DNA of 64,000 nucleotides from Arthrobacter sp. YN (GCF_002224285.1 NZ_CP022436.1:1-64000); one strand, 5' to 3'. Counted from the first letter of the stretch, positions 1-13,184 are shown. Notes: generated by a model from the sequence alone, not told the origin. Numbers and translations are program-made.

Positions 1-355
1 GTGGAGCTGGGCCACTCAATCGCTTCGTCGTCACTGCCAGTGCGGCGTTGTAGTCCGAGAGCAGTTGCTCCCAGCTGGCAGATGCAGCTGCGGGCAATGC
101 CCGGACCACCACCGCCAGACCCGTTCCATGCGTGTGCAAGGAAAGAGCGCCTGCTTCTCTCAGTCTCCTCTTAACGAGGTTCCTGGTCACGGCGTTCCCG
201 ACGGCTTTGGAGACAATGAAGCCGATTCGACTCGGCTCCCCGGCCCCAATAGAGGCCGTATATAACACTAAGTTCCGGCGTCCATTGCGGACGCCGGAAC
301 GTACAGTTGTTGAAAAGTCGGTAGACGTCCGCAGACGGTTAGGGGTGGCTAGCAC
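1..355 (-). CDS. rnpA: Ribonuclease P protein component, 3' end cut by window edge
   Basis: This is the protein subunit of RNase P, which helps the RNA subunit remove 5' leaders from tRNA precursors. I translated the minus strand: it begins VLATPNRLRTSTDFS at a GTG and contains the family's RNA-binding signature around NAVTRNLVKRRLRE (the RNR motif region). About 118 codons are visible and the rest lies outside the window. It sits 41 nt downstream of rpmH on the same strand, the usual bacterial rpmH-rnpA pairing. No strong ribosome binding site precedes the GTG, so the exact start is less certain than the identity. Confidence 0.93.
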   Translation of the reverse strand, partial: MLATPNRLRTSTDFSTTVRSGVRNGRRNLVLYTASIGAGEPSRIGFIVSKAVGNAVTRNLVKRRLREAGALSLHTHGTGLAVVVRALPAAASASWEQLLSDYNAALAVTTKRLSGPAP

Positions 356-396
356 CGTCGAACCCGCAAAAAGACCCTGACCGACAAGTCAGTTAT

Positions 397-534
397 TTAC
401 GCCGACAGTTCGACGCGGCCCTTGCCGCGACGGGCAGCCAGGATGGCGCGGCCGGCACGGGTGCGCATACGAAGGCGGAAGCCGTGCTTCTTGGCCCGAC
501 GGCGGTTATTCGGCTGAAAAGTCCGCTTGCTCAC
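397..534 (-). CDS. rpmH: 50S ribosomal protein L34
   Basis: This 45-residue, highly basic protein of the large ribosomal subunit is encoded on the minus strand with a GTG start. The translation runs from [16 protein letters not shown] to GRVELSA and matches the L34 pattern (KRTFQPN, HGFR, RMRT, GR) along its full length. It is divergent from dnaA and is followed by rnpA, the classic arrangement beside a bacterial origin. It is too short to stand out by length alone and was found by reading the strand. Confidence 0.97.
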   Translation of the reverse strand: MSKRTFQPNNRRRAKKHGFRLRMRTRAGRAILAARRGKGRVELSA

Positions 535-999
535 GTTAGTTACTCCAGTGGATCAAAGGTGCGCCCACCCGATCAAAAAAGGGGAAGAACTGGCCGACGC
601 TAAGTTTTGTATGTGCCTGCCGCCGTTGCCTTCCGCACGGTGAACGTACGGAGTTACAACTGATCTCAAAAGCGGACACAAAGGACTTCACAACGTTAGG
701 GCAAAAAGGCACCCACAGTCAAACCGGGAGCCTGCTGCAGAGCTATCCACAGCTGTGCCCAACTCCCGTTCCCAGCCTGTGGATGAAGTGGCTCACAGGC
801 CGCATTCCGGAACAACAACGGTGTAATTATCCACAGGCAACTTCCCAGCTATCTTCTAGCGTTTCCATCCCCTAGAGTGGCTCAGTAGCCCAATGTCCAC
901 CCGCTGTGTATAACTCTGTGGATTATCGCCCAGAACAGCGCCGCCGGAGACACTTCGGCTGCCAGCAACGCCGGCAAGCAAGTATTTAGGAACTGATTG
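535..999. promoter_or_regulatory. rpmH-dnaA intergenic region with DnaA boxes
   Basis: This 465-nt gene-free stretch lies between divergent rpmH and dnaA. It holds one perfect DnaA box, TTATCCACA at 827-835, and near matches at 743-751 (CTATCCACA), about 779 (TGTGGATGA), 905-913 (TGTGTATAA) and 917-925 (TGTGGATTA). Boxes upstream of dnaA usually mediate autoregulation of dnaA and form part of the bipartite origin. Promoters for both genes must lie here, but I could not fix a convincing -35/-10 pair for either. Confidence 0.75.
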
Positions 1000-2418
1000 A
1001 TGACAGTAGACGAAGCCAACCACGCCAACACTGTCGGAAGTTCCTGGCGCAGGGTGCTGAGCCTCATGGAACAGGACGACCGGGTTTCACCCCGTCAGCG
1101 CGGTTTCGTCATCCTCGCCCAGGCACAGGGCCTCATTGGTTCCACACTCCTGGTGGCCGTTCCCAACGAACTCACCCGCGAAGTCCTGCAGACCCAGGTC
1201 AAGGATGCCCTCGACGATGCCCTTCGCAGCGTCTTCTCTGACGACATCCGCTGTGCCATCGACGTCGACACCGATCTGGTGCCGGTCCATGCAGAGCCGG
1301 AACCCGTCGTCGAGCTTTCTGCCGTATCCGACTTCGCCGAGCCGAAGCCACAGCCCACTCCTCCCAGTACCTCGCATGAGTTCGGCCGACTGAACCCGAA
1401 GTACATCTTCGATACCTTCGTGATCGGTTCCTCGAACCGCTTTGCGCACGCGGCCGCCGTCGCCGTGGCCGAAGCGCCGGCCAAGGCGTACAACCCGCTG
1501 TTCATCTATGGCGACTCGGGCTTGGGCAAGACCCACCTGCTGCACGCCATCGGTCATTATGCCCGCCGGCTCTACAGCGGCATCCGGGTCCGCTACGTGA
1601 ACTCCGAGGAATTCACCAACGACTTCATCAACTCCATCCGGGACGACGAGGGCACCAGCTTCAAGACCACGTACCGGAACGTGGATGTGCTGTTGATCGA
1701 TGACATCCAGTTCCTGGCAGGCAAGGACCGGACGCAGGAGGAGTTCTTCCACACGTTCAACGCCCTGCACAATGCCAACAAGCAGGTTGTCATCACCTCG
1801 GACCAGCCGCCCAAGATGCTCGCCGGCTTCGAGGACCGCATGACGTCTCGCTTCGAGTGGGGCCTGCTGACCGACATCCAGCCGCCGGAGCTCGAAACCC
1901 GCATTGCCATCCTCCGCAAGAAGGGCCTGAGCGAAGGCTTGTCGGCACCGGACGATGCCTTGGAGTACATCGCCTCCAAGATCTCCAGCAACATCCGGGA
2001 ACTCGAGGGTGCCTTGATCCGCGTCACGGCATTCGCCAGCCTCAACCGCCAGCCGGTGGATGTTGCCCTGGCTGAGATGGTGCTCAAGGACCTGATCACT
2101 GACGACGGCGCCCAGGAGATCACAGCGAAGCAGATCCTGGACCAGACGGCGGACTACTTCAAGCTCAGCATGGAAGAGCTCTGCAGCAAGTCCCGCACCC
2201 GTACGTTGGTGACCGCCCGCCAGATCGCCATGTACCTGTGCCGTGAACTGACTGACATGTCACTGCCGAAGATCGGACAGGAGCTCGGCGGCCGCGATCA
2301 CACCACCGTCATCCACGCTGACCGCAAGATCCGCGAACTGATGGCGGAGCGTCGTGTGATTTACAACCAGGTCACTGAGCTCACCAACCGCATCAAACAG
2401 CAGCAGCGCGACTCCTGA
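1000..2418 (+). CDS. dnaA: Chromosomal replication initiator DnaA
   Basis: DnaA binds 9-mer boxes, opens the origin and loads the DnaB helicase. The 472-residue protein has an N-terminal domain I, an acidic and proline-rich linker (about residues 85-125), an AAA+ domain with Walker A GDSGLGKTH and Walker B LLIDDIQF, and a C-terminal domain IV with the DnaA signature GGRDHTTVIHA. I chose ATG at 1000; an in-frame TTG lies at 997, directly before it, and TAGGAA upstream is a modest ribosome binding site. DnaA boxes flank the gene on both sides. Confidence 0.98.
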   Translation: MTVDEANHANTVGSSWRRVLSLMEQDDRVSPRQRGFVILAQAQGLIGSTLLVAVPNELTREVLQTQVKDALDDALRSVFSDDIRCAIDVDTDLVPVHAEPEPVVELSAVSDFAEPKPQPTPPSTSHEFGRLNPKYIFDTFVIGSSNRFAHAAAVAVAEAPAKAYNPLFIYGDSGLGKTHLLHAIGHYARRLYSGIRVRYVNSEEFTNDFINSIRDDEGTSFKTTYRNVDVLLIDDIQFLAGKDRTQEEFFHTFNALHNANKQVVITSDQPPKMLAGFEDRMTSRFEWGLLTDIQPPELETRIAILRKKGLSEGLSAPDDALEYIASKISSNIRELEGALIRVTAFASLNRQPVDVALAEMVLKDLITDDGAQEITAKQILDQTADYFKLSMEELCSKSRTRTLVTARQIAMYLCRELTDMSLPKIGQELGGRDHTTVIHADRKIRELMAERRVIYNQVTELTNRIKQQQRDS

Positions 2419-2992
2419 AATCCACACCGCGTCCGCCACTACATACCTTATTAACAGGCACATGTGGATAAGCCTGTGGATAGTTAAGGGGACAAGCTCG
2501 GTTAATGGGCTTAAAACCCTTAAGCCGCCTGTGGATCGTTAAAAACCGGCCTGGGAGTTGTCCCCATCCACACCCTGTTTAAAACCCAGTTAACGCACAA
2601 TGAGTGAACAGGGCTTAACCGCTGAACGACGCGGCAGGATCGGGTTATCCACAGTTTCCACAGCAGTTATTAACACTACGAATCCCAAAAAATTGAAATC
2701 CCTCAAATAACAATCTCGTTCTGCCACCGTCCCGCCCTGCCAGGGCAGACCACAGACGGACCCCAAAGGCCGCCTGCGGCTGTCCACATACGGAGGGTCC
2801 GGCCCGACGGGGATGGGTTAATCGCGGATCTTCCGGCTAAGCTGTCAGCAGCGCTCCCATCCTTGGGTCTGTTTGTAGTTCGCTGAGTGCGGACCATGCA
2901 GGTTCCGGTGCCGGATTGCAAAGATTTAGCGGTTTCCACGCAGGAATCCGCGGCTACTACTTGGCAGCAGCAATGAAAGGCGGCACCCCTCC
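2419..2992. other. oriC: Chromosomal origin of replication, dnaA-dnaN spacer
   Basis: This 574-nt non-coding spacer is the usual actinobacterial oriC location. DnaA boxes seen are TGTGGATAA (2463-2471) and TTATCCACA (2645-2653), both perfect, and weaker ones TGTGGATAG (2475-2483), TGTGGATCG (2530-2538), CCATCCACA (2564-2572) and GTTTCCACA (2654-2662). A run of A/T-rich sequence at about 2664-2715, next to the 2645 box, is the best candidate for the DNA-unwinding element. The right end carries the dnaN promoter-like element listed separately. The function is inferred from position and boxes. Confidence 0.9.
2916..2947 (+). promoter_or_regulatory. Promoter-like element upstream of dnaN, shared with gyrB
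   Basis: A 32-bp block here matches a block upstream of gyrB (6926-6957) at 25 of 32 positions without gaps. It keeps TTGCAA at the left, GGTTTCCACG in the middle and GAAT at the right. It lies about 45 nt before the dnaN start. It could be a shared promoter or a protein-binding site; the TTTCCACG core also resembles a weak DnaA box. Confidence 0.5.
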
Positions 2993-4117
2993 GTGAAGTT
3001 CAGAGTCGACCGCGACGTCCTGGCAGAAGCCGTTACGTGGACCGCGCGGTCGTTGTCTCCGCGGCCGCCAGTACCCGTGCTCTCCGGCCTCCTCCTCAAA
3101 GCTGAGGCAGGAACGGTCAGCCTCTCAAGCTTTGACTACGAGACTTCGGCACGCCTGGAAATTCCGGCAGATATTGCTGTTGAGGGCACAATTCTGGTCT
3201 CGGGACGCTTGCTGGCAGATATCTGCCGCAGCCTTCCATCGGCTCCCGTGGAAGTGGAGACCGATGGCAGCAAAGTGACCCTCACTTGCCGTCGAAGCAG
3301 CTTCCACCTCGCAACCATGCCCGAGGCTGAGTACCCGGCACTCCCGGCCCTGCCCACCATCAGCGGCACGTTGCCCGGCGATGCTTTCGCCCAAGCTGTT
3401 TCCCAGGTGATCATTGCAGCCAGCAAGGACGACACCCTCCCCATCCTGACCGGTGTGCGCATGGAGATCGAGGATGACCTCATCACCCTCCTTGCCACCG
3501 ACCGTTACCGCCTCGCCATGCGCGAAGTCCCTTGGAAGCCGGTTACTCCCGGGATTTCCACCAGCGCCCTGGTCAAGTCCAAGACCTTGAACGAGGTAGC
3601 CAAGACCCTCGGCGGCAGTGGCGACATCAACCTGGCCCTTGCAGACGACGACAGCCGGCTCATCGGCTTCGAAAGCGGCGGACGCACCACCACCTCACTC
3701 CTGGTGGATGGCGACTACCCCAAGATCCGTTCACTGTTCCCGGACTCCACACCCATCCACGCCACGGTGCAGACCCAGGAACTGGTGGAGGCCGTTCGCC
3801 GTGTTTCCCTCGTGGCCGAGCGAAACACTCCGGTCCGCCTCGCGTTCACCCAAGGACTGCTGAATCTCGACGCCGGTACCGGCGAGGATGCCCAGGCTTC
3901 GGAAGAGCTCGAAGCCCAGCTTTCCGGGGAAGACATCACGGTGGCCTTCAACCCGCACTACCTCGTTGAAGGTCTGAGCGTCATCGAGACCAAGTACGTT
4001 CGCTTCTCCTTCACCACCGCCCCCAAGCCGGCCATGATCACGGCCCAGGCTGAGGCGGATGGCGACGACCAGGACGACTACCGCTACCTCGTGATGCCGG
4101 TCCGCCTGCCCAACTAA
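2993..4117 (+). CDS. dnaN: DNA polymerase III beta subunit (sliding clamp)
   Basis: The 374-residue protein forms the ring-shaped dimer that tethers the replicative polymerase to DNA. It has the three-fold repeated clamp architecture and typical segments such as MKFRVDRDVLAEAV at the start, ATDRYRLA in the middle domain and YRYLVMPVRL at the end. The start is a GTG about ten nt after an AAAGGCGG-type binding site. It follows oriC and is followed 41 nt later by gnd, the normal actinobacterial order. Confidence 0.97.
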   Translation: MKFRVDRDVLAEAVTWTARSLSPRPPVPVLSGLLLKAEAGTVSLSSFDYETSARLEIPADIAVEGTILVSGRLLADICRSLPSAPVEVETDGSKVTLTCRRSSFHLATMPEAEYPALPALPTISGTLPGDAFAQAVSQVIIAASKDDTLPILTGVRMEIEDDLITLLATDRYRLAMREVPWKPVTPGISTSALVKSKTLNEVAKTLGGSGDINLALADDDSRLIGFESGGRTTTSLLVDGDYPKIRSLFPDSTPIHATVQTQELVEAVRRVSLVAERNTPVRLAFTQGLLNLDAGTGEDAQASEELEAQLSGEDITVAFNPHYLVEGLSVIETKYVRFSFTTAPKPAMITAQAEADGDDQDDYRYLVMPVRLPN

Positions 4118-4158
4118 CCGGAACGTACCCGCCACCTTCGCAGAAAAGAGTTCGCACT

Positions 4159-5043
4159 GTGCACATCGGTCTGATCGGCCTCGGAAAAATGGGTTTCAAC
4201 ATGCGCCAGCGCATGCGGAACGGCGGCATCGAGGTCACTGGCTTCGACCGCAATCCGGACGTCACTGATGTTGCTTCCGTAGATGAACTCATCGCGGCTC
4301 TTCCCAGCCCGCGGCTGGTGTGGGTCATGGTGCCGTCAGGCGCGATCACCGATGCAGTCGTAACTGAACTCGGTGAGAAGCTCAGCCCAGGTGATTTGGT
4401 CATCGACGGCGGCAACTCACGATTCACCGAAGACCAGAAGCATGCTGCGGCACTTGCCGAAAAGGGCATCCGTTTTGCCGATTGTGGTGTTTCCGGAGGT
4501 GTCTGGGGTCTCGAGAACGGTTACGGCCTGATGGCAGGCGGCGCCGATGAAGACATCGAACTCGCCATGCCGGTATTCGACGCCCTGCGCCCTGAAGGCG
4601 AACGCGCCGACAGCTTTGTCCACGTTGGCGGTGTTGGCGCCGGCCACTACGCGAAAATGGTCCACAACGGCATCGAATATGGTCTGATGCAGGCCTACGC
4701 CGAAGGCTACGAACTGCTGGCAGCCAAGGACATCGTGAAGGACCTTCCGGGGACTTTCCGGGCTTGGCAAAAGGGAACGGTGGTCCGCTCCTGGCTCCTG
4801 GACCTCATGGTGAAAGCGCTGGACGAGGATCCAGGACTGGCCTCGATTGACGATTACGTCGAGGATTCCGGCGAGGGCCGCTGGACCGTGGAGGAAGCGA
4901 TCGCCAACGCAGTGCCGGCACCAGCCATCACGGCTGCGCTTTTCGCAAGGTTCGCTTCCCGCGAGGACAATTCACCGGCCATGAAGATGGTTTCTGCCCT
5001 GCGCCACCAGTTCGGCGGACACGCCACCCGTCCGGCCAACTAG
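4159..5043 (+). CDS. gnd: 6-phosphogluconate dehydrogenase, short decarboxylating type
   Basis: It oxidatively decarboxylates 6-phosphogluconate to ribulose 5-phosphate in the pentose phosphate pathway. The 294-residue protein starts at GTG with a Rossmann motif GLIGLGKMG, followed by the substrate-binding VIDGGNS segment, the catalytic GVSGGVWG loop and the HNGIEY helix. At this length it is the short class, often NAD-preferring, rather than the long form of about 470 residues. Its place between dnaN and recF is conserved in actinobacteria. Cofactor preference cannot be read with certainty here. Confidence 0.94.
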   Translation: MHIGLIGLGKMGFNMRQRMRNGGIEVTGFDRNPDVTDVASVDELIAALPSPRLVWVMVPSGAITDAVVTELGEKLSPGDLVIDGGNSRFTEDQKHAAALAEKGIRFADCGVSGGVWGLENGYGLMAGGADEDIELAMPVFDALRPEGERADSFVHVGGVGAGHYAKMVHNGIEYGLMQAYAEGYELLAAKDIVKDLPGTFRAWQKGTVVRSWLLDLMVKALDEDPGLASIDDYVEDSGEGRWTVEEAIANAVPAPAITAALFARFASREDNSPAMKMVSALRHQFGGHATRPAN

Positions 5044-5066
5044 GCCGCAGGAGTCCTGCAAACGGC

Positions 5067-6260
5067 GTGTACCTCGAACATCTTTCGCTGACGGATTTCC
5101 GCAGCTACGCACAGGTTGACCTGAAACTCGGCCCGGGCGTGACTGTCCTGGTAGGTTCCAATGGAATCGGCAAGACCAACCTCATGGAAGCCATTGGATA
5201 TTTGGCGACGTTGAGCTCCCACCGCGTCAGCACGGACGCGCCTTTGCTCCGTTTCGGTGCGGAACGCGCCATGATCCGCGCCAAGCTGGTCCGCGGGGAA
5301 CAAGCCACGGTTATCGAACTGGAAATCAATGCCGGGCGGGCCAACAGGGGCCGTATCAACCGCGGAAATCCGGTGCGGGCCAGGGACATCCTGGGGATCT
5401 GCCATACGGTGTTGTTCGCGCCGGAGGACTTGGCGCTGGTCAAGGGCGATCCTTCGAACCGCCGCCGTTTCCTGGATGAGCTGCTGGTCAGCCTGGTGCC
5501 ACGGCATGCTGCCACGCGGAGCGACTATGACCGCGTCCTGAAGCAGCGCAACGCCCTCTTGAAATCAGCCCGTGCGGGAAAATTCACGGCAGGTCACGAG
5601 GCCACCCTGGATGTGTGGGACCAGCACATGGCCAGGGCCGGCGCCGAACTGCTCCACGCCCGGCTTGAACTGGTGGAACGTTTGCGGCCCCACCTGAACA
5701 GTGCTTATGCGCAGCTGACTGACGGATCCAAAGAGGCTGGGGCGGTCTACCGCTCAACCATCCAAGGCGTCCTGGACGACGACGGCGGTCCAGCCGACCA
5801 CGGCACGGAACCTTCGGCGTCGGTTGATGACCTCCGGCTGCTGTCCGTGGATGAACTCACCGAACGCTACATCCAGGCTTTCGCAGCATCGCGGAAAAAG
5901 GAACTGGAACGCGGTATCTCCCTGGTGGGTCCGCACCGCGATGAACTGGAATTGGTGTTGGGCCAAGCCCCGGCCAAGGGCTATGCGTCCCATGGTGAAA
6001 CCTGGTCCATGTGCCTGTCTTTGCGGCTTGCCTCCTACTACGTGATGTTGGATGACGCCCGTACGGGTGGAACCGCTCCGATCCTCATTCTGGACGATGT
6101 TTTCGCTGAACTGGACGTCCAGCGGAGGCGTAAACTGGCTGCAATTGTTGCCGGTGCCGAGCAAGTGCTGGTGACTGCCGCCGTCGATGCCGATATCCCC
6201 GAGGAGCTGGCCGGACGGCGCGTAACCGTTGTTCCGGGAGGCATCGATGGCGAAGGATAG
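5067..6260 (+). CDS. recF: DNA replication and repair protein RecF
   Basis: RecF is an SMC-like ATPase that loads RecA at single-strand gaps with RecO and RecR. The 397-residue protein begins [14 protein letters not shown], has Walker [10 protein letters not shown] near residue 33, a signature helix region around [11 protein letters not shown] and a Walker [13 protein letters not shown]. The start is a GTG preceded by GGAG. Its 3' end overlaps the DUF721 gene by 14 nt, suggesting coupled translation. Confidence 0.97.
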   Translation: MYLEHLSLTDFRSYAQVDLKLGPGVTVLVGSNGIGKTNLMEAIGYLATLSSHRVSTDAPLLRFGAERAMIRAKLVRGEQATVIELEINAGRANRGRINRGNPVRARDILGICHTVLFAPEDLALVKGDPSNRRRFLDELLVSLVPRHAATRSDYDRVLKQRNALLKSARAGKFTAGHEATLDVWDQHMARAGAELLHARLELVERLRPHLNSAYAQLTDGSKEAGAVYRSTIQGVLDDDGGPADHGTEPSASVDDLRLLSVDELTERYIQAFAASRKKELERGISLVGPHRDELELVLGQAPAKGYASHGETWSMCLSLRLASYYVMLDDARTGGTAPILILDDVFAELDVQRRRKLAAIVAGAEQVLVTAAVDADIPEELAGRRVTVVPGGIDGEG

Positions 6261-6801
6261 CCGCGACGGACTTCAACCCGGCCGCGATCCGGATGAGATT
6301 GATGCTGCCCAGGCGGCGTTGAACCGCATGCGCGAGGCCGCGGCCGCGCGGGGCGAAGTACGGCAGCGCGCCCCCCGGCCAGGATCTGCCCCCCAACGCA
6401 AGGGAATCCGGGATACCAAGGGTTTCGCGAAATTCCATGGCAGCGGCCGGGATCCTCTGGGCCTCGGCAATGTGGTGGGCCGTTTGGTGGCTGAGCGCGG
6501 ATGGACGTCCCCTGTGGCGGTCGGATCTGTCATGGCGGAGTGGGAAACCCTTGTTGGGTCGGACATCTCCGCCCACTGCACGCCGGAGAGTTTCACGGAC
6601 ACTACGCTCCACGTCCGCTGCGACTCCACAGCGTGGGCGACGCAGCTCCGCCTGCTCAGCTCGAGCCTCCTGGAGATGTTCCGCAACGAACTGGGTGAAG
6701 GAGTGGTGACCAGCATCCAGGTCTTGGGTCCATCGGCTCCAAGTTGGCGAAAAGGCGGGCGCAGCGTCAACGGTCGCGGCCCCCGCGATACCTACGGCTA
6801 A
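6247..6801 (+). CDS. DUF721 family protein downstream of RecF
   Basis: This 184-residue protein belongs to the DUF721 (DciA-like) family that follows recF in actinobacteria; DciA-type proteins are implicated in loading the replicative helicase. The N-terminal 65 residues are charged and low in complexity, and the conserved globular part follows from about residue 70 ([33 protein letters not shown]). I start it at ATG 6247, inside recF, because GGGAGG lies six nt upstream; a longer reading from 6229 lacks such a site. Confidence 0.85.
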   Translation: MAKDSRDGLQPGRDPDEIDAAQAALNRMREAAAARGEVRQRAPRPGSAPQRKGIRDTKGFAKFHGSGRDPLGLGNVVGRLVAERGWTSPVAVGSVMAEWETLVGSDISAHCTPESFTDTTLHVRCDSTAWATQLRLLSSSLLEMFRNELGEGVVTSIQVLGPSAPSWRKGGRSVNGRGPRDTYG

Positions 6802-9217
<2,416 letters not shown>

Positions 9218-9280
9218 GGCTCCGCAAGGGCATCTGAATATTCCCGAACTGACATATACCTGAAACGGAAAACTTAGATT

Positions 9281-11950
9281 ATGAGTGACGAAACTCCCGA
9301 AGTCCCGGCGGAAAACACTGCCGACGACGTAGTTCTTGAGGGCGATGTGCTGACCGACCGCGTGGAGCAGGTGGACCTGCAGACAGAGATGCAGCGGTCC
9401 TACCTCGACTACGCCATGGCCGTTATCGTCGGCCGCGCCCTCCCGGACGTCCGCGATGGCCTGAAGCCGGTGCACCGCCGCGTTTTGTACGCAATGTTCG
9501 ACGGCGGTTACCGCCCCGACCGCTCCTTCAACAAGTGCGCCCGCGTGGTCGGCGACGTCATGGGTACCTACCACCCGCACGGTGACATGGCGATCTACGA
9601 TGCCTTGGTGCGCCTGATCCAGGACTGGACCATGCGGTATCCGCTGGCACTGGGCCAGGGCAACTTCGGCTCACCGGGCAACGACGGCGCTGCTGCACCG
9701 CGTTACACCGAAACCAAGATGGCACAGCTGGCCATGGAAATGGTCCGGGACATCGACGAGGAAACCGTCGACTTCCAGGACAACTACGACGGCAAGAACC
9801 AGGAACCCACCATCCTGCCGGCGCGTTTCCCCAACCTGCTGGTCAACGGCTCCTCCGGCATCGCCGTCGGCATGGCCACCAACATTCCGCCGCACAACCT
9901 GCGCGAGGTTGCCGAGGGCGTGCAGTGGGCACTCGAGAACCCCACGGCCAGCCGGGAAGAGCTTCTTGAGGCGCTGTTGCTGCGCATCAAGGGGCCCGAT
10001 TTCCCCACAGGTGCCACCATTCTGGGCCACAAGGGCATCGAAGACGCCTACCGTACCGGCCGCGGCTCCATCACCATGCGCGCCGTGGTCAACGTCGAGG
10101 AACTCCAGGGCCGTACGTGCTTGGTGGTGACCGAGCTGCCGTACCAGGCCAACCCGGACAACCTGGCCATCAAGATTGCCGAGCTGGTCAAGGACGGCAA
10201 GATTTCAGGCATTGCGGACCTCCGCGATGAAACCTCCGGCCGTACCGGCCAGCGCCTGGTGATCGTGCTCAAGCGCGACGCGGTGGCCAAGGTGGTCCTG
10301 AACAACCTTTACAAGCACACGCAGTTGCAGGACAACTTCTCGGCGAACATGTTGGCAATTGTCGACGGCGTTCCGCGCACCTTGAGCCTTGACGCGTTCA
10401 TCCGTCACTGGGTTGCGCACCAGATGGACGTCATTGCACGCCGCACCCGTTACCGCCTGCGCAAGGCCGAGGAAGAGGCGCACATCCTGCGCGCGCTCCT
10501 CAAGGCACTGGACATGCTGGATGAGGTCATTGCCCTCATCCGCGCGTCCAACACCACAGAGGCTGCCCGTGAAGGCCTCATGGAGCTCCTGGAGATCGAC
10601 GAACTCCAGGCCCGCGCCATCCTGGACATGCAGTTGCGGCGACTGGCCGCCCTGGAACGACAGAAGATCCAGGACCGCCACTCCGAGCTCGAGTCGATGA
10701 TCGAGGAATACAACTCGATCCTCGCTTCCGAGGAGCGGCAGCGCCAGATCATCAGCGAAGAACTCGCGGAGATCGTGGCCAAGCATGGCGATGACCGCCG
10801 CACGCACATCCTGATGGGCTTCGACGGGGACATGTCCATGGAGGACCTGATCCCCGAAGAGGAAATGGTTGTCACCATTACGCGCGGCGGCTACGTCAAG
10901 CGCACCCGCAGCGACAACTACCGTTCCCAGCAGCGCGGCGGCAAGGGCATCAAGGGTGCCCAGCTGCGAGGCGACGACGTCGTGGAACACTTCTTCGTCA
11001 CCACCACCCACCACTGGCTGCTGTTCTTCACCAACCTGGGCCGCGTCTACCGTGCCAAGGCCTACGAGCTTGCAGAAGCGGGACGTGACGCCAAGGGCCA
11101 GCACGTGGCCAACCTGCTGGCTTTCCAGCCTGATGAGCACATCGCCCAGGTCCTGGACCTCCGGGACTACCAGCAGGCCCCGTACCTGGTGCTCGCCACC
11201 AAGAACGGCCTGGTCAAGAAGACGAGGCTCGAGGACTACGACACCAACCGCACGGCCGGCGTCATCGCCATCAACCTGCGCGATGAGGACGAGTTGGTTT
11301 CCGCCCAACTGGTCAGCGAGACCGACGATCTCCTTCTGGTCTCACGCAAGGGCCAGTCCATCCGCTTCACGGCCACCGACGACGCACTGCGCCCCATGGG
11401 CCGTGCTACGTCCGGTGTGACCGGTATGAAGTTCCGTGAAGACGACGAATTGCTTGCTGCAGACGTGGTCCAGGACGGTTCCTTCGTCTTCATCGTGACC
11501 GAGGGCGGCTATGCCAAGCGGACCGCCGTGGACGAATACCGTCTGCAGGGCCGTGGTGGCCTGGGCATCAAGGTTGCCAAGCTTGCTGAAGACCGCGGCG
11601 ACCTTGTGGGCGCCTTGATCGTGCAGGAAGAGGACGAAGTCCTGGTGGTCATGGAGGGCGGCAAGGTGGTCCGCTCGGCGGTCACCGGCGTGCCAGCCAA
11701 GGGCCGTGACACCATGGGCGTCATCTTCGCCAAGCCGGACAAGAATGACCGCATTATTGAGGTTGCGCGCAACAGCGAACGCGGCTTGGAAGTCGAAGAG
11801 TCAGAAGACGGACTCGACGATGACGTAACGTTGGCTGCAAACGACGGCGCCTCTGAGGCGACCGTGACGGCCGAAACGGAAAACGACGCAGACCCGGAAA
11901 CCGAAACGGGCGCGGAGCTGAACGAAGACAACACCGGAGGTAACGAGTGA
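9281..11950 (+). CDS. gyrA: DNA gyrase subunit A
   Basis: GyrA carries the DNA cleavage and wrapping activities. The 889-residue protein shows the winged-helix cleavage domain with the quinolone-determining region ([14 protein letters not shown]; serine position replaced by methionine or alanine as read), the catalytic tyrosine in AAPRYTE, and a C-terminal beta-pinwheel with the GyrA-box segment QRGGKGIKG. The last 70 residues are a strongly acidic tail rich in D, E and T. The stop codon overlaps the next start as GTGA. Confidence 0.97.
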   Translation: MSDETPEVPAENTADDVVLEGDVLTDRVEQVDLQTEMQRSYLDYAMAVIVGRALPDVRDGLKPVHRRVLYAMFDGGYRPDRSFNKCARVVGDVMGTYHPHGDMAIYDALVRLIQDWTMRYPLALGQGNFGSPGNDGAAAPRYTETKMAQLAMEMVRDIDEETVDFQDNYDGKNQEPTILPARFPNLLVNGSSGIAVGMATNIPPHNLREVAEGVQWALENPTASREELLEALLLRIKGPDFPTGATILGHKGIEDAYRTGRGSITMRAVVNVEELQGRTCLVVTELPYQANPDNLAIKIAELVKDGKISGIADLRDETSGRTGQRLVIVLKRDAVAKVVLNNLYKHTQLQDNFSANMLAIVDGVPRTLSLDAFIRHWVAHQMDVIARRTRYRLRKAEEEAHILRALLKALDMLDEVIALIRASNTTEAAREGLMELLEIDELQARAILDMQLRRLAALERQKIQDRHSELESMIEEYNSILASEERQRQIISEELAEIVAKHGDDRRTHILMGFDGDMSMEDLIPEEEMVVTITRGGYVKRTRSDNYRSQQRGGKGIKGAQLRGDDVVEHFFVTTTHHWLLFFTNLGRVYRAKAYELAEAGRDAKGQHVANLLAFQPDEHIAQVLDLRDYQQAPYLVLATKNGLVKKTRLEDYDTNRTAGVIAINLRDEDELVSAQLVSETDDLLLVSRKGQSIRFTATDDALRPMGRATSGVTGMKFREDDELLAADVVQDGSFVFIVTEGGYAKRTAVDEYRLQGRGGLGIKVAKLAEDRGDLVGALIVQEEDEVLVVMEGGKVVRSAVTGVPAKGRDTMGVIFAKPDKNDRIIEVARNSERGLEVEESEDGLDDDVTLAANDGASEATVTAETENDADPETETGAELNEDNTGGNE

Positions 11951-12648
11951 GTAATTCCGACTCATATCCCAAGCCGAGCACAGGTGTCCCCGGCGGACTC
12001 CGGCAGCCCTCGGGCAGCGCACAAGCAGGAACGCCTGCACGGCCCCAACAGCGTCCCGGAACCGGGGCTACCGGAGCCGGCGCCGCTGGAGCACGCCCGG
12101 CAACTGGCGCCAATTCCGCGCAGCGGCCCTCCGGAGCTCCCGGACAGCGGCCCGCCCAGGCAGGCCAGCGGCCTGCAGACGCTTCCGGACAACGCCCGGC
12201 ACAGCCCGGACAGCGCCCTGCCCAATCAGGTCAGCGCCCCGCACAGGGTGCCCCAGGCTTGGTGAAGCCCGCTCCCAAGGCCAAGGTCCGCCGCGCACGT
12301 CTCCTGGTCAGCAAGGTGGATCCCTGGTCCGTCCTGAAGATGGCGTTCCTTTTGTCCGTTGCGTTGGGCATCGTCACAGTCGTGGCTGCCATCGTGCTGT
12401 GGACTGTGTTGGATCTCACAGGCATCTTCAATCAGGTGGACAGCCTGCTGGGGACCCTGGCGGGATCGGAAGGCAGTGGATTCGAACTGAAGAAGATCGC
12501 GTCCCTCGGCCAGGTGGCATCCTTCGCCACCATCATTGCCGTGGTGAACGTGGTCCTGCTGACCGCACTCTCCATGCTTTCCGCAGTTCTGTATAACATT
12601 TCCGCAACGTTGGTTGGTGGCGTCGGCGTCACTTTGACCGACGACTAA
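11947..12648 (+). CDS. DUF3566 membrane protein downstream of gyrA
   Basis: This 233-residue membrane protein belongs to the DUF3566 family found next to gyrA across actinobacteria; its role is unknown. The N-terminal 100 residues are a low-complexity tract of G, Q, R, P and A with repeated GQRPAQ units, followed by a basic stretch and two membrane segments (about 120-150 and 195-220). The start is a GTG that overlaps the gyrA stop, so it is translationally coupled. Only the membrane half is conserved in the family. Confidence 0.9.
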   Translation: MSNSDSYPKPSTGVPGGLRQPSGSAQAGTPARPQQRPGTGATGAGAAGARPATGANSAQRPSGAPGQRPAQAGQRPADASGQRPAQPGQRPAQSGQRPAQGAPGLVKPAPKAKVRRARLLVSKVDPWSVLKMAFLLSVALGIVTVVAAIVLWTVLDLTGIFNQVDSLLGTLAGSEGSGFELKKIASLGQVASFATIIAVVNVVLLTALSMLSAVLYNISATLVGGVGVTLTDD

Positions 12649-12761
12649 TAAAAACCCGTGGAAATACGCCGAAATTGGCGGAAATTCCTGACGGAAAAGC
12701 CTCGATTTGAGATCGGGCCGGGATGTGCTGTACAGTCATATCTCGGCCCGATGAGGCATCG

Positions 12762-12835
12762 GGGCGTATAGCTCAGGCGGTTAGAGCGCTTCGCTGATAA
12801 CGAAGAGGTCCCAGGTTCAAGTCCTGGTACGCCCA
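12762..12835 (+). tRNA. tRNA-Ile (anticodon GAT)
   Basis: The 74-nt sequence folds as a cloverleaf: acceptor GGGCGTA pairs with TACGCCC, the anticodon loop carries GAT at 12796-12798 and the T arm carries GTTCAAGTC. The sequence after the discriminator A is CGG, so CCA is not encoded. A small inverted repeat (12849-12855 with 12862-12868) follows and may end the transcript. The position after gyrA is typical of actinobacteria. Confidence 0.97.
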
Positions 12836-12882
12836 CGGAACCGAAAGAGGTTCAGGTAAAACTGAACCGGAATGAGGTACTT

Positions 12883-13002
12883 GTGAAGAAGTTGCTTGTA
12901 GTTGTAGCAGCGGCAGTCGCAGGTCTCCTGGTCTATAAAAAGGCGCAGGAATCCGAAGCCCGGAAGGACGTCTGGAGCAAGTCAACCGACACGGTCGACT
13001 AG
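12883..13002 (+). CDS. Small DLT-type membrane-anchored peptide
   Basis: This 39-residue reading frame lies between the two tRNAs. It starts at GTG (MKKLLVVVAAAVAGLL...), has one hydrophobic segment over residues 4-18, then a basic and polar tail ending STDTVD. Small proteins of this form, often named DLT domain proteins after the C-terminal motif, are known between gyrA and the tRNAs in Micrococcaceae and other actinobacteria. GAGG lies about seven nt upstream. The function is unknown; single-pass membrane placement is inferred from the hydrophobic helix. Confidence 0.8.
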   Translation: MKKLLVVVAAAVAGLLVYKKAQESEARKDVWSKSTDTVD

Positions 13003-13072
13003 CCGAGGAGCCCGGTTCGAACTGGTAAATACCAGGGTGGACATGGGGTATGATTGACGGGTTGCTTCTTAT

Positions 13073-13148
13073 GGGGGCATGGCGCAATTGGTAGCGCACC
13101 TGCTTTGCAAGCAGGGGGTTCGGGGTTCGAGTCCCCGTGCCTCCACCA
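13073..13148 (+). tRNA. tRNA-Ala (anticodon TGC)
   Basis: The 76-nt gene has acceptor GGGGGCA pairing with TGCCTCC (one G-T pair), anticodon TGC at 13106-13108 and T arm GTTCGAGTC. Unlike the other two tRNAs in the window, its 3' CCA is encoded (13146-13148). It is followed at once by a strong terminator. Confidence 0.97.
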
Positions 13149-13153
13149 TAAGG

Positions 13154-13184
13154 AAAGTCCCGGTCAGAAATGACCGGGACTTTT
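13154..13184 (+). terminator. Intrinsic terminator after tRNA-Ala
   Basis: A 13-bp perfect stem (AAAGTCCCGGTCA with its complement) encloses a GAAA loop and is followed by TTTT. The position, six nt after the tRNA 3' end, fits transcription termination of the tRNA unit. Confidence 0.9.

Noticed and set aside
10205..11308. Long antisense frame opposite gyrA
   Set aside because: Shadow of gyrA caused by codon bias; valine- and histidine-rich translation with no known motif.
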